In this document: piece after piece, positions 17,036 through 26,519 of the stretch
Layout of the letters: each line of letters starts with the position of its first letter
Numbering within the stretch: the stretch's first letter is position 1
From: Gordonia amarae NBRC 15530
GTDB taxonomy: Bacteria > Actinomycetota > Actinomycetes > Mycobacteriales > Mycobacteriaceae
Assembly: GCF_000241345.1 (NCBI RefSeq)
Contig: NZ_BAED01000004.1
Span: 62,001 to 126,000 of the forward strand
Reading direction: 5' to 3'
Length of the DNA stretch: 64,000 nucleotides
Program-made: the position numbers and the translations under genes
Notes under the pieces: model-generated
Databases searched by the model: none
Told to the model about the DNA's origin: nothing
What the model saw: only the letters and a program-made list of their open reading frames with translations

Positions 17036-19301
17036 TCCCGGGGGAGCGTGTGTCGGTGACCAGGCGCGACCATCGATTCAGCGGCGCAGTGTCCAGGACG
17101 AGTGCGCCGCCGGGCACCGGATAGATCCGGCGTGAGGTGTTCACCTCGTCCTGCGCCGCGAGGGATACCGCGCCGGAGCGGTCCGCCCGCAGCACGATGT
17201 GGTCGGCGATCACCCAGACAGCACCGTCGGTGGCAGCCACGAGCTGGGGAGAGCGCGGCACGACGGCACCTGGCCGGACGCCGTGCGCCAACTGAATCCC
17301 GACAGGTGCCACAGTCCGTGATCGGTTCCCGCTCTTCTCGCGCGGACCGACGACCGTGGTTCGAGTGGTGCCGGTGATCCGCTCGACGGTGTTCCAGGTG
17401 GCCACCCACAGCGCCCCGTCGGTTGCCCGGACGGCGTCGACGACCTCGCCGCTCGCCACGCGAGCAAGGGAGCCGCGATCACTCACCCGCCACAACCCGT
17501 CTGACGACAACAGCAGGGGACGTCCGGTTGCCCGCACATCGGGAATCAGTGCGGCGGAGCCGAACGTCGTCGGATCCAGCGCGAGCCGCACCGGCGCTCT
17601 GCCTGGCTCACCGTGGGTGAGCGTGAGGTTGTACGAGGCCTCAACGGTCAGGTGCGGGTCATCACCGGCGCCCGACGGCGAGGTGCCGGTGGCCGGGCGC
17701 CCGGACTCCTCGAGCCACCAGAGTCCGCCCATGCCATCGGAGATCGGGGACCCGCCGACATTGCGGATCGGGGCGTGCCGCCAGGATGCCCGTTCGGTAC
17801 CGTTCGCGTCGAAGATGGTCCAGGTGTCCTGACCGGCCCTGCTGCTCACGTACGTTCCGCCGAGGTCGAGGGGCGCGATCGGATAGCGGGCCGCCGGTCC
17901 CGCGACCGGCACGGTCCGCAGCGGCGGTGCCAGCCGGGGCACATCGGCCAGACAGGTATCGGCGGGAGGTTTCAGCGGCGAGAGCTGCTCCGTCGTGGTG
18001 CGCACCACCTGGAACGAGTCGTACGCACCGTGCATCAGGTATAGCAGGACCGAGCTGTCCGCGTCGACCGTCATGCCGCGGGTCAGGCCAGGCAGCGGAT
18101 CGGCGATCCGACTCTGCACTCCTGCCGCGTCGACATGGCTGACCCTGGTGGTCCGGTCGACCTCGTGGGCGATCCACCATCCGCCCTTTCCGTCGGGCTG
18201 TGCGACCGGCTCACCGGCGAAATAGCTGCGGACGGGATCGGAGGTGGAGCCGCACGACTCGTCGGCCGCCCCGGCGAGCCGGGTCACGGTTCCGTCCGGT
18301 GTCAGGAGTTCGAGCCGGTAGCCATAGCTTCCGGCGCGACGGGACCTTAGCGCGCCGGCCGCGCTGGGCACCAGACCGGCGACGTCGGTGACCGCGGGTG
18401 TGATCGAAGGCAATTGCCCGGCGTCGGCGGGGAGGCCGGAGGCGAGCTGCCCGACGCGGACCGAACCATCGAGTGCACGCATCCACACGGTGCCGTCAGT
18501 GCCGATGTCACCGGCGGTCGCCACGGAGCCGAGGGTGCTGACCGAACCGTCACCGTCGATCACGGTGACATCGGTACCCGCCTGAACGGCGATCGAGTCC
18601 CGGTACGTACCGAGAATGCGGGCGGTGCGTCGTTCGGTCCGCATCAGAATCCGGGTCCGGCCGTCGTCGCCCACCGCTGTCATCGTGTCACCGTCATAGA
18701 GGACCGGCCGGCCCGACAGCAGGCCGAGCCGCGATTGCAGACTCGGTGTCACCAATCCGCGGATTCCTTCCGGATCGGTGTCGAATCCCGCCGCGGTCAC
18801 GCGCTCGAACGCTGCCGGAACCGCGGGTGGCGCGGCCACCGACCCGCGCGAGGGCAGGGGAAGGACCACGGCCACCAGCGCCACCGCGATCACCGCGACG
18901 ACCGCGAGGGCACGAGCCGGCGCACACGTCGCGGCCGGTCCGATCGCCAGCGCCCCGGAGACGAGACCGCACACCAACGCCACGATGGGAGCGGGCGTCA
19001 CGTCGACGCCGATCAGCGCGTGTGCGGCCAGCCCGGTCATGATCGCGGCACCGGCACAGATACCGGCCGCGGCGAGGGCGCCGCGCCGCCGCAGCGCCGC
19101 GACCACCAGGAACGGCACCACCACCAGCAGGAGCGCCGCCGGCTTCCCGACGACCTCCCACCCCGGAGACGTCGCCGGATCACCACGAAGCACCCGAGCG
19201 GTGACCACCCAGGGCGCATCGTCGGCCCGCCACCACGGAAACCACAGGGTGGCACCCGAGACGAGGGCGGCAATCGCCGCCACGATCACCCGCACCGACA
19301 T
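17004..19301 (-). CDS. Large membrane-anchored extracytoplasmic protein
   Basis: The protein has 765 residues. Five hydrophobic segments fill the first 170 or so residues (for example AALLLVVVPFLVVAAL and ALAVVAVIAVALVAVVL). The remaining 590 residues are hydrophilic and rich in short DGTV, GGLWW, DGALWVATWN and DGAVWVIAD units, the kind of repeat seen in beta-propellers. Residues such as DESCGSTSDP and DTCLADVP may give disulfides outside the cell. No enzymatic motif is visible. The start at 19301 (MSVRVIVAAIAALV) is preferred to 19319 because TAGGCT ends 7 nt before it. Function unknown; a cell-surface sensor or scaffold is possible. Confidence 0.75.
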   Translation of the reverse strand: MSVRVIVAAIAALVSGATLWFPWWRADDAPWVVTARVLRGDPATSPGWEVVGKPAALLLVVVPFLVVAALRRRGALAAAGICAGAAIMTGLAAHALIGVDVTPAPIVALVCGLVSGALAIGPAATCAPARALAVVAVIAVALVAVVLPLPSRGSVAAPPAVPAAFERVTAAGFDTDPEGIRGLVTPSLQSRLGLLSGRPVLYDGDTMTAVGDDGRTRILMRTERRTARILGTYRDSIAVQAGTDVTVIDGDGSVSTLGSVATAGDIGTDGTVWMRALDGSVRVGQLASGLPADAGQLPSITPAVTDVAGLVPSAAGALRSRRAGSYGYRLELLTPDGTVTRLAGAADESCGSTSDPVRSYFAGEPVAQPDGKGGWWIAHEVDRTTRVSHVDAAGVQSRIADPLPGLTRGMTVDADSSVLLYLMHGAYDSFQVVRTTTEQLSPLKPPADTCLADVPRLAPPLRTVPVAGPAARYPIAPLDLGGTYVSSRAGQDTWTIFDANGTERASWRHAPIRNVGGSPISDGMGGLWWLEESGRPATGTSPSGAGDDPHLTVEASYNLTLTHGEPGRAPVRLALDPTTFGSAALIPDVRATGRPLLLSSDGLWRVSDRGSLARVASGEVVDAVRATDGALWVATWNTVERITGTTRTTVVGPREKSGNRSRTVAPVGIQLAHGVRPGAVVPRSPQLVAATDGAVWVIADHIVLRADRSGAVSLAAQDEVNTSRRIYPVPGGALVLDTAPLNRWSRLVTDTRSPGISPSSWPVPR

Positions 19302-19308
19302 GGCATCG

Positions 19309-19314
19309 AGCCTA
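19309..19314 (-). promoter_or_regulatory. -10 box of the propeller-like membrane protein gene
   Basis: The reverse strand reads TAGGCT, then 7 nt, then ATG 19301. An in-frame ATG at 19319 lies upstream of this box and is therefore unlikely. Confidence 0.45.
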
Positions 19315-19416
19315 GGCATGCCACGAGAGGACGGATCGGTGCCGACCGGCGATTCCGCCGTTCAACCGACGAACAAGCGCGCATCGGCCGGCGCCGGCGC
19401 CCGGGACTCGGCAACC

Positions 19417-20250
19417 TCAGTTCTTGACCAGCAGCACCGTCTGCGCCGACCTGCCCAGGTATCCGTTCACGTCGAACAGGTCGGCAAAGGTGGCGCCGTA
19501 ACCGGCGTCGCCGCGGGTCATCTCGGCGTCGATGCCGATCCACGGCCCGGTCGGCTCGTGGGTCAGATGCACCGTGGTGTCGGTGTTCATCCACGACCAC
19601 TCGAAGGGCTGCAAGGTGGTGCCCACCCCGTTGGCGATATCGAGGACGGTGAAGATCGACTCGATGTCGGTGGTCTGTTCACCGGCCACCAGAGGCAGCG
19701 ACGGACGGATCCAGTACGCATCGGTCGCACCGTTGGCCGATGGCAGGTTGGCCGAGACGACGGTCGCGAGAAACCCGATCGAACCCCAGTCGACGCCGGC
19801 GTCATGGGCCCGCACGCCCGGTCCGGCATCGACGGTGTCGGGGTGGGGATACGGTTCGCGCGGTGAGTGCGCGGCCTCGGTGGTGTCGGCGGTGCGCATC
19901 CGCCACGCCGACGTGCGGCCCACCAGGCGGTACGAGCCGTCGGGCTGCTGCACCTCCAGGTCGGTCGAGAGCATCGAGATCTGGCGGCCCGGCCGGTCGA
20001 CGCGGGTCCGGACCCGGTTGATGCCGAAACCGATCGCCCCCAGGATGTCGGTGGTGATCCGGGTGTAGTGCTGGGTGGGATCGGGACTGTGCCGGGTCAG
20101 CGACCGCACCATCAGCCCCGACGGCGGGCCCCCGTGCTGCAGGGCCGGCGACCACACGCTCTGCGTCGCCTGCGTCGGCCGGAAGTATTCGAAGCCGTCC
20201 TCGTCGGGTGCGCCGTCGCCGACGGGCTCGTAGTAGCTGCTGAAGTCCAC
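19417..20250 (-). CDS. Acyl-CoA thioesterase-like hotdog protein
   Basis: The 277-residue protein looks like a double-hotdog thioesterase of the TesB-like group. The first hotdog contains WSPALQHGGPPSGLMVRSL and IGFGINRVRTRVDRPGRQ; the second contains ANGVGTTLQPFEWSWMNTD and TVHLTHEPTGPWIGID. Such enzymes release free acids from acyl-CoA. The substrate is unknown. The GTG start (VDFSSYYEPVGDG) is chosen because TACAGT lies 7 nt upstream; the open frame further upstream overlaps the nuclease gene and is not protein-like. The nuclease gene lies immediately upstream on the same strand. Confidence 0.8.
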   Translation of the reverse strand: MDFSSYYEPVGDGAPDEDGFEYFRPTQATQSVWSPALQHGGPPSGLMVRSLTRHSPDPTQHYTRITTDILGAIGFGINRVRTRVDRPGRQISMLSTDLEVQQPDGSYRLVGRTSAWRMRTADTTEAAHSPREPYPHPDTVDAGPGVRAHDAGVDWGSIGFLATVVSANLPSANGATDAYWIRPSLPLVAGEQTTDIESIFTVLDIANGVGTTLQPFEWSWMNTDTTVHLTHEPTGPWIGIDAEMTRGDAGYGATFADLFDVNGYLGRSAQTVLLVKN

Positions 20251-20257
20251 GCCCTGA

Positions 20258-20263
20258 ACTGTA
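20258..20263 (-). promoter_or_regulatory. -10 box of the thioesterase gene
   Basis: The reverse strand reads TACAGT, then 7 nt, then the GTG at 20250. It sits in the 25-bp gap after the nuclease gene, so the thioesterase has its own promoter. Confidence 0.45.
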
Positions 20264-20275
20264 GGACGTATCACC

Positions 20276-22081
<1,806 letters not shown>

Positions 22082-22167
22082 CATCTTTACCGGCTCCGGG
22101 TGTTCACCGGGGAAACATCACGCATACGCCGCGGCGACACACATTTAACCCCGCAACCGGACCGTAA

Positions 22168-22199
22168 GGTGTGCCGCGCAAAGCATTGCGCGCCGCACC
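22168..22199. terminator. Hairpin between trmI and mpa
   Basis: Arms 22168-22181 and 22186-22199 form a 14-bp stem with one G-T pair and one mismatch around a 4-nt loop (AGCA). It lies just upstream of the mpa -10 box and could end trmI transcription. Confidence 0.5.
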
Positions 22200-22203
22200 C
22201 CGG

Positions 22204-22209
22204 TAGCGT
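22204..22209 (+). promoter_or_regulatory. -10 box of mpa
   Basis: TAGCGT lies 50 nt upstream of the mpa ATG. Transcription from about 22216 would give a leader of some 43 nt with a good ribosome binding site (GGGGAGAGGAG, 22242-22252). Confidence 0.4.
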
Positions 22210-22258
22210 GGAGTCACGGTGCATCACTCGAGTGTGCTGCCGGGGAGAGGAGTCAGCA

Positions 22259-24025
22259 ATGACCGAATCTGACCGTCATGACAATGCAAACCGGGCCGCC
22301 GAGGCCAGGACGTCGAACTCCGGGGACTCGTTTGTCCCGGCTTATTCGCCGACAGCGGCGTCGGGAACGGATGCCAATCGTGATCGTGAACTGCAGCAGC
22401 GGGTCGACTCGCTGACGGTACGTAACGCCAAGCTCCTCGAAACGCTGAAAGAAGCGCGTCAGCAACTCATCGCCCTGCGCGAGGAGGTCGACAGGCTCGG
22501 CCAGCCGCCGAGCGGCTACGGTGTCCTGCTCGATGTGTACCCCGACGGCACCGTCGACGTGTTCACCTCGGGCCGCAAGATGCGGCTGTCGTGCTCGCCC
22601 AACATCGACACCGACATCCTCGACAAGGGCCAGACGCTGCGCCTGAACGAGGCACTGACCATCGTCGAGGCCTGCGAGTTCGACTCGGTCGGCGAGATCA
22701 GCACACTGCGTGAGGTGCTCGCCGACGGTAAACGCGCCCTGGTCGTCGGCCACGCCGACGAGGAGCGCGTCGTCTGGCTCGCCGAACCGCTGGTCGGTTC
22801 GATGGAAGGCGATGTCGACGGACCGGGCCGTAAACTCCGGCCCGGCGACTCGCTGCTCGTGGACACCAAGGCCGGTTTCGCGTTCGAACGCGTCCCCAAG
22901 GCCGAGGTCGAGGACCTGGTCCTCGAAGAGGTTCCCGACGTGGGTTACGAGGACATCGGCGGTCTCGGCCGGCAGATCGAGCAGATCCGTGACGCCGTCG
23001 AACTGCCGTTCCTGCACAAGGACCTGTTCCGGGAGTACGCGCTGCGCCCGCCCAAGGGCGTGCTGCTGTACGGCCCGCCCGGGTGCGGTAAGACGCTCAT
23101 CGCGAAGGCCGTCGCCAACTCGCTGGCCAAGAAGATCGCCGAGGTCCGCGGTGACGACGCCAACGAGGCCAAGTCGTACTTCCTCAACATCAAGGGTCCC
23201 GAGCTGCTCAACAAGTTCGTCGGTGAGACCGAACGGCACATCCGGCTGATCTTCCAGCGGGCCCGCGAGAAGGCCTCCGAGGGCACCCCGGTGATCGTGT
23301 TCTTCGATGAGATGGACTCGATCTTCCGGACCCGTGGCTCGGGTGTGTCCTCCGACGTGGAGACCACCGTCGTGCCGCAGTTGCTCAGTGAGATCGACGG
23401 TGTCGAGGGCCTGGAAAACGTCATCGTTATCGGTGCCTCCAACCGTGAGGACATGATCGACCCGGCCATCCTGCGGCCCGGCCGTCTGGACGTGAAAATC
23501 AAGATCGAGCGGCCCGACGCCGAGTCGGCGCAGGACATCTTCTCCAAGTACCTGGTCGATGCGCTGCCGGTCCACGACGATGATCTGAACGAGTTCGGCG
23601 GCGACAAGGCGGCCTGCATCCGCGCGATGATCGAGCGGGTCGTTGACCGGATGTACGCCGAGAGCGAGGACAACAGGTTCCTCGAGGTCACCTACGCCAA
23701 TGGCGACAAAGAGGTCATGTACTTCAAGGACTTCAACTCGGGCGCGATGATCCAGAATGTCGTCGACCGGGCCAAGAAGTACGCCATCAAGTCGCAGCTC
23801 GACAGCGGCCAGCCGGGTCTGCGGGTGCAGCACCTGTTCGACTCGATCCTCGACGAGTTCGCCGAGAACGAGGACCTGCCCAACACCACCAACCCCGACG
23901 ACTGGGCCCGGATCTCGGGCAAGAAGGGCGAGCGGATCGTGTACATCCGCACGCTGGTCACGGGCAAGAACTCCGGCGCCAGCCGGGCCATCGACACCGA
24001 GACCAACACAGGCCAGTACCTGTAG
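22259..24025 (+). CDS. mpa: Mycobacterial proteasome ATPase (ARC/Mpa)
   Basis: Mpa forms a hexamer that binds pupylated proteins, unfolds them and feeds them into the PrcBA core. The 588 residues contain an N-terminal coiled coil (about 42-80) that binds Pup, tandem OB folds (about 80-240), and one AAA+ module with Walker A GPPGCGKT (272-279), Walker B VIVFFDE (345-351) and an arginine-finger region. The C-terminus ends GQYL, the docking tail that inserts between proteasome alpha subunits and opens the gate. The ATG at 22259 follows a strong GGGGAGAGGAG site. Confidence 0.97.
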   Translation: MTESDRHDNANRAAEARTSNSGDSFVPAYSPTAASGTDANRDRELQQRVDSLTVRNAKLLETLKEARQQLIALREEVDRLGQPPSGYGVLLDVYPDGTVDVFTSGRKMRLSCSPNIDTDILDKGQTLRLNEALTIVEACEFDSVGEISTLREVLADGKRALVVGHADEERVVWLAEPLVGSMEGDVDGPGRKLRPGDSLLVDTKAGFAFERVPKAEVEDLVLEEVPDVGYEDIGGLGRQIEQIRDAVELPFLHKDLFREYALRPPKGVLLYGPPGCGKTLIAKAVANSLAKKIAEVRGDDANEAKSYFLNIKGPELLNKFVGETERHIRLIFQRAREKASEGTPVIVFFDEMDSIFRTRGSGVSSDVETTVVPQLLSEIDGVEGLENVIVIGASNREDMIDPAILRPGRLDVKIKIERPDAESAQDIFSKYLVDALPVHDDDLNEFGGDKAACIRAMIERVVDRMYAESEDNRFLEVTYANGDKEVMYFKDFNSGAMIQNVVDRAKKYAIKSQLDSGQPGLRVQHLFDSILDEFAENEDLPNTTNPDDWARISGKKGERIVYIRTLVTGKNSGASRAIDTETNTGQYL

Positions 24026-24038
24026 GACAACCGCACGT

Positions 24039-24087
24039 GAACGCTCCGGGTTCCCTCACCTGCGACGGGACGGAACCCGGGGCGTTC
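24039..24087. terminator. Terminator hairpin after mpa
   Basis: Arms 24039-24054 and 24072-24087 form a 16-bp stem with one G-T pair around a 17-nt loop, starting 14 nt after the mpa stop codon. Confidence 0.7.
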
Positions 24088-24154
24088 GCGTGTGCGGCAC
24101 GCCGTTCGTAGTCCGCTTGTACGACGATCTGTCGCCCGGCCGGGAATCAGGCAT

Positions 24155-24160
24155 TAGAGT
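24155..24160 (+). promoter_or_regulatory. -10 box of the FHA-ABC transporter gene
   Basis: TAGAGT is followed by 6 nt and the GTG at 24167, suggesting a leaderless transcript. Confidence 0.5.
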
Positions 24161-24166
24161 CATCGC

Positions 24167-25396
24167 GTGATGACCACTCCCCAGGGATTGCTGCCATGCC
24201 GGGTGAACGTCAACGGGCAGGTCTTCCGCCTCGGCGGTGCCCCCCAGACGACGTTGGGCCGAACACCCGAGAACGATATCGTCGTCAACCATCCGCTGGT
24301 CTCGCGGCGGCACCTGGCGTTCGTGTGGCGCGGCAACCACTGGGCGGTCATCGACGCCGGAAGCACCAACGGCTACTTCGTCAACGGCCGCCGGCTCGCG
24401 GAGTTCCCGATCAGCGGACCGGTACAGTTGCGGCTCGGTGACCCCAATACCGGCCCGGTCGTCGAGGTCATCCCGGAGCAGGCGCCGAGGCAGGCGCAGA
24501 TGCCGCCGCCCCACCAGCAGCCGCGTCGGGAAACCATCACTGTCAGCGTCGGCGGACCGGCCCGCACCATCGGCCGCACCCCCGACAACGACATCGTCGT
24601 CAACGACGTCCTGGCTTCCCGCCACCACGCGCGGTTGTCGCAGGTCGGTGAGGGCCTGGTCCTGGAGGACCTGCACAGCGTCAATGGCACCTTCGTCAAC
24701 GGCTCTCGCATCAGCCGGGCCGTGTTGCGTGAGAACGACGTCGTCACCATCGGTAACAGCGACTTCGTGGTCAGCCGTGGCAATCTGCTGCGCGGCCAGG
24801 AGGAGTCCGTCGTCGCCGACGGCGTGCAGGTCACCGCGGTGGGACTGACGGTCGACGGCGGCAAACAGCTCCTGCAGAATGTCTCGTTCAACGCGGCCCC
24901 GGGCACTCTGACCGCCATCATCGGGCCGTCGGGTGCCGGTAAGTCGACGATGTCGAAGATCGTCGCCGGCCTGGCCAACCCCACCGCCGGATATGTGACG
25001 TTCGAGGGCCGCAATGTCCACGAAGAGTATGAGGCGTTGCGCACCCGTATCGGGATGGTGCCGCAGGACGACGTGCTGCACATGAAGCTCACCCTGCGTG
25101 AGGCGTTGCGGTACGCGGCCGAACTGCGGCTGCCCACCGACTCGTCGAAAGCTGACCGCGACCAGGTCATCATGGGTGTGCTCGCCGAGCTGCAGCTGAC
25201 CGAACACCTCGACACCCGTGTCGACAAACTGTCCGGTGGCCAGCGTAAACGCGCCTCCGTCGCGATGGAACTGCTGACCGGGCCGTCGCTGCTGATCCTC
25301 GACGAACCGACCTCCGGTCTCGACCCCGCCCTCGACCGGCAGGTGATGAAGACGCTGAGGCTGCTCGCCAACGCGGGCCGCGGGTGCTGGTGGTGA
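24167..25396 (+). CDS. FHA-FHA-ABC ATPase half of a Rv1747-like transporter, frameshifted
   Basis: Two FHA phosphothreonine-binding domains come first: about 15-90 with GRTPENDIVVNHPLVSRRH and GSTNGYFVNG, and about 125-200 with GRTPDNDIVVN and SVNGTFVNG. The ABC ATPase follows from about 220: Walker A GPSGAGKST (near 252), signature LSGGQRKR (near 355), Walker B LLILDEPTSGLDP (near 375). The frame ends at CWW just before the switch histidine; VLVVTHSL and the membrane domain continue one frame away at 25384. In M. tuberculosis these parts form one protein (Rv1747) regulated by a Ser/Thr kinase. One missing base near 25382 explains the break. As read, this half lacks the H-loop and should not work alone. 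Confidence 0.85.
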   Translation: MMTTPQGLLPCRVNVNGQVFRLGGAPQTTLGRTPENDIVVNHPLVSRRHLAFVWRGNHWAVIDAGSTNGYFVNGRRLAEFPISGPVQLRLGDPNTGPVVEVIPEQAPRQAQMPPPHQQPRRETITVSVGGPARTIGRTPDNDIVVNDVLASRHHARLSQVGEGLVLEDLHSVNGTFVNGSRISRAVLRENDVVTIGNSDFVVSRGNLLRGQEESVVADGVQVTAVGLTVDGGKQLLQNVSFNAAPGTLTAIIGPSGAGKSTMSKIVAGLANPTAGYVTFEGRNVHEEYEALRTRIGMVPQDDVLHMKLTLREALRYAAELRLPTDSSKADRDQVIMGVLAELQLTEHLDTRVDKLSGGQRKRASVAMELLTGPSLLILDEPTSGLDPALDRQVMKTLRLLANAGRGCWW

Positions 25397-26493
25397 CGCA
25401 CTCGCTGAGCTACCTGTCGATGTGCGACCAGGTGCTGCTGCTCGCGCCGGGCGGCAAGACCGCCTATTGCGGTTCGCCGGCGCCCTCGAACGTGATCGCG
25501 GCGATGGGCACCAACGACTGGGCCGAGATCTTCGAGTTCGTCGCCTCCTCCCCGGACGTGGCGGCCTCGCGCTACCAGTCGGGACGGATCCCCACACCAC
25601 CCGCTCCACCGGCACCGCGTAGCGGCAAACCCATCCGGGCGCCACAGACCAGCATGGTGCGGCAGATCAGCACCATCGGCCGCAGGCAGGTGCGGCTGAT
25701 CTTTGCCGACCGCGGCTATCTGGTGTTCCTCGGAGTGCTGCCGCTGGTGCTGGGGCTGCTCACCCTCGTCATCCCGGGCGACAAGGGGCTGAGCTTGAAC
25801 AACGCCGACAACCCCGGCGAGGCCGTGCAGATCCTGGTGGTGCTCGTCCTCGGTGCGATGTTCATGGGTGCGGCGCTGACGGTGCGCGACCTGGTCAGCG
25901 AACGGGCAATCTACGAGCGGGAACGTGCCGTCGGCCTGCGTCCGTCGTCGTATCTGGGTGCCAAGATCATCGTGTTCTTCGTGATCGCCGTTCTGCAGGC
26001 CGGCGTGATGCTCGCCATCACCTACGCCGGCCGCGGCACGCCGAGCGAGGACGGATTCTTCCTGGTCGGGTCGCTCGAACTGTTCGTCGCGATCGCCCTG
26101 CTGGCCTGTGTCAGTGCCCTGATCGGTCTGACCATCTCTGCGGTGGTGAAGTCCGCCGAGCAGACTATGCCGCCGCTGGTTCTGGTCGTGATGGTGCAGT
26201 TGGTGTTCTGCGCCGGTCTGTTCCCCCTCGCCGGTCGCGCGGGCCTCGAACAACTCGCCTGGCTGTTCCCGGGCCGCTGGGGGTATGCGGCATCCGCGAT
26301 CGCGGTGGATCTCACCAAGATCGGGCCGCTGGCCCCACAGACCCAGGACGAGCCGCTATGGGAGCAGACGGCCACCGCCGCGTTCCTCAGCTACGGGATC
26401 CTGATCGCGATGGGTGTGCTGCTGGTGTTCGTCACCTATTCCCGGCTGACCCTCAAACGCAAGAGCTCGCCCGGAGCGGCCAACCGCGGGTAA
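25384..26493 (+). CDS. H-loop and membrane domain of the frameshifted FHA-ABC transporter
   Basis: This frame begins VLVVTHSLSYLSMCDQVLLL, which holds the switch histidine and end of the ATPase, then a Pro-rich linker (TPPAPPAPRSGKP) and an ABC2-type membrane domain with six predicted helices (for example YLVFLGVLPLVLGLLTLVI and LELFVAIALLACVSALIGL). Residues ERAIYERERAVGLRPSSYLG match the coupling-helix region of ABCG/Rv1747-like exporters. It overlaps the upstream half by 13 bp and has no start signal of its own, so it is best read as the continuation of the same gene. It is convergent with glgP, leaving 26 bp. Confidence 0.85.
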   Translation: MLVVTHSLSYLSMCDQVLLLAPGGKTAYCGSPAPSNVIAAMGTNDWAEIFEFVASSPDVAASRYQSGRIPTPPAPPAPRSGKPIRAPQTSMVRQISTIGRRQVRLIFADRGYLVFLGVLPLVLGLLTLVIPGDKGLSLNNADNPGEAVQILVVLVLGAMFMGAALTVRDLVSERAIYERERAVGLRPSSYLGAKIIVFFVIAVLQAGVMLAITYAGRGTPSEDGFFLVGSLELFVAIALLACVSALIGLTISAVVKSAEQTMPPLVLVVMVQLVFCAGLFPLAGRAGLEQLAWLFPGRWGYAASAIAVDLTKIGPLAPQTQDEPLWEQTATAAFLSYGILIAMGVLLVFVTYSRLTLKRKSSPGAANRG

Positions 26494-26519
26494 GCCCGTG
26501 GCCGGCCGCCCCGGCCCGC

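Noticed and set aside
25379-25386. Programmed ribosomal frameshifting in the FHA-ABC gene
   Set aside because: CGCGGG is not a known slippery heptamer and no downstream pseudoknot is evident; a missing base is simpler. Kept only as an alternative in the finding.
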